Part shown: one piece after another, positions 63,559-64,000 of the stretch
Layout: the number at the start of each line of letters is the position of its first letter
Position numbering within the stretch: the stretch's first letter is position 1
Source: a candidate division CSSED10-310 bacterium
GTDB lineage: Bacteria > CSSED10-310 > JAFGJC01
Length of the DNA stretch: 64,000 nt
NCBI GenBank assembly: GCA_016927905.1
Contig: JAFGLW010000001.1
Span: forward strand, 124,001 to 188,000
Direction of reading: 5' to 3'
Notes under the pieces: generated by a model
Databases searched by the model: none
Told to the model about the DNA's origin: nothing
Seen by the model: the letters and a program-made list of their open reading frames with translations, nothing else
Program-made: the position numbers and the translations under genes

Positions 63559-64000
63559 ATGCGATACCCGCGAACCCGCCGCCTGTTCCGGTTCGTTTCG
63601 ATGCTTGCCATTTTGATCTTCACCGGATGCGGCTCTCTGGGTTCAAATGTGCCCCGGGACCGGATTGTAATTCGGTTCTGGCATGGGATGGGTGGACCTC
63701 TCGGGAAAATCCTGAACGATCTGATTACGGAATACAATCAAATTCAACCGGTGTACTATATCGATGGTATCTGCATGGGCAGTTACGACACCCTGGAAAA
63801 GAAAATCCTTGCTTCGGTAGTCGCCCGTCGCTCGCCGGACATATCCCAGAATTTCGAAGCACTGACCCTGAAACTCAGCCGGGCAGGCAAACTGGCATGT
63901 CTGGACACGTTAATCGAAAGGGAACCCGATCCGGAAGCTTTCAAGAACGACATCATACCGGTCATGCTCCAGAACAACACATTCGACGGGAAACTGTGGT
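63559..64000 (+). CDS. Sugar ABC importer solute-binding lipoprotein, partial
   Basis: 147 residues visible, running off the window. Starts five bases after the permease with a basic leader, a hydrophobic core and IFTGCGS (lipobox, Cys at about 24). RIVIRFWHGMGGPLGKILNDLITEYNQ matches the family 1 binding-protein start (FWHG...L..L...YN), and ARRSPDISQNF fits the PDI..... segment. Probably binds a sugar or glycerophosphate-type solute; the ligand is not decided by the visible part. Confidence 0.9.
   Translation, partial: MRYPRTRRLFRFVSMLAILIFTGCGSLGSNVPRDRIVIRFWHGMGGPLGKILNDLITEYNQIQPVYYIDGICMGSYDTLEKKILASVVARRSPDISQNFEALTLKLSRAGKLACLDTLIEREPDPEAFKNDIIPVMLQNNTFDGKLW

Noticed and set aside
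1..64000. tRNA genes, CRISPR arrays, insertion sequences or prophage genes
   Set aside because: Looked for in all intergenic gaps, which are short; no cloverleaf, spaced repeats, transposase or integrase was seen.

Overview
The window looks like a gene-dense stretch of chromosome from an uncultured Gram-negative (diderm) bacterium of moderate GC, with no named close relative I can identify. A TonB-dependent-type outer-membrane receptor, many signal peptides and lipoproteins, an O-antigen-ligase-type protein and TPR/FN3/HEAT repeat proteins suggest a free-living heterotroph of a candidate-phylum type. Genes are packed into long operons with 4-bp stop/start overlaps. No rRNA, tRNA, CRISPR array, transposase or integrase is visible. 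No stretch longer than 300 bases lacks a gene.

Layout. (1) 1-926: the end of a probable anti-sigma protein plus a Spy/CpxP-like periplasmic protein. (2) 943-1854: an alkyltransferase-like DNA repair protein and a small secreted protein. (3) 16857 down to 1867, minus strand: a long housekeeping run of winged-helix regulator, ppdK, response regulator, two HEAT proteins, uracil-DNA glycosylase, def, fmt, a kinase-less PASTA protein, rpe, purH, purD, purE, and a diaminopropionate ammonia-lyase gene broken by in-frame stops. (4) 17134-18798: a surface protein with FN3-like repeats, with a clear promoter and terminator. (5) 26299 down to 18932: a coupled four-gene envelope operon (sugar nucleotidyltransferase, AmgK-like kinase, O-antigen ligase/TPR, DUF2723/TPR). 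(6) 26434-34770: a Nat-type ABC exporter with a CPBP protease fusion, pta, a small possible nucleotidyltransferase-like protein, a MalK/UgpC ATPase and a lipoprotein with a degenerate sulfatase-like domain. (7) 34924-42587: a Gld-type ABC system, a TrmN6-like methyltransferase and a TonB-dependent receptor. (8) 45034 down to 42591: a two-gene ABC exporter. (9) 45235-57396: the most distinctive region. Five alkaline-phosphatase-superfamily proteins are interleaved with ATP sulfurylase, a PHP phosphoesterase and APS kinase. (10) 57540-60055: metF, a YdjM-like membrane protein and a Mut7-C RNase-domain protein. (11) 60150-64000: a sugar ABC importer that runs off the window.

Region 9 reads as one system. 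Sat and CysC would make PAPS. A PHP protein of the type that can remove the 3' phosphate of PAP sits between them. The products may modify an envelope lipid or glycan handled by the flippase-like/phosphotransferase-like fusion and the other superfamily members. Four consecutive genes (cysC and the three after it) end in the same short helix-plus-LGYL/I tail, which is unexpected for a kinase and suggests a shared docking signal. No sulfotransferase is present in the window, so the acceptor is unknown.
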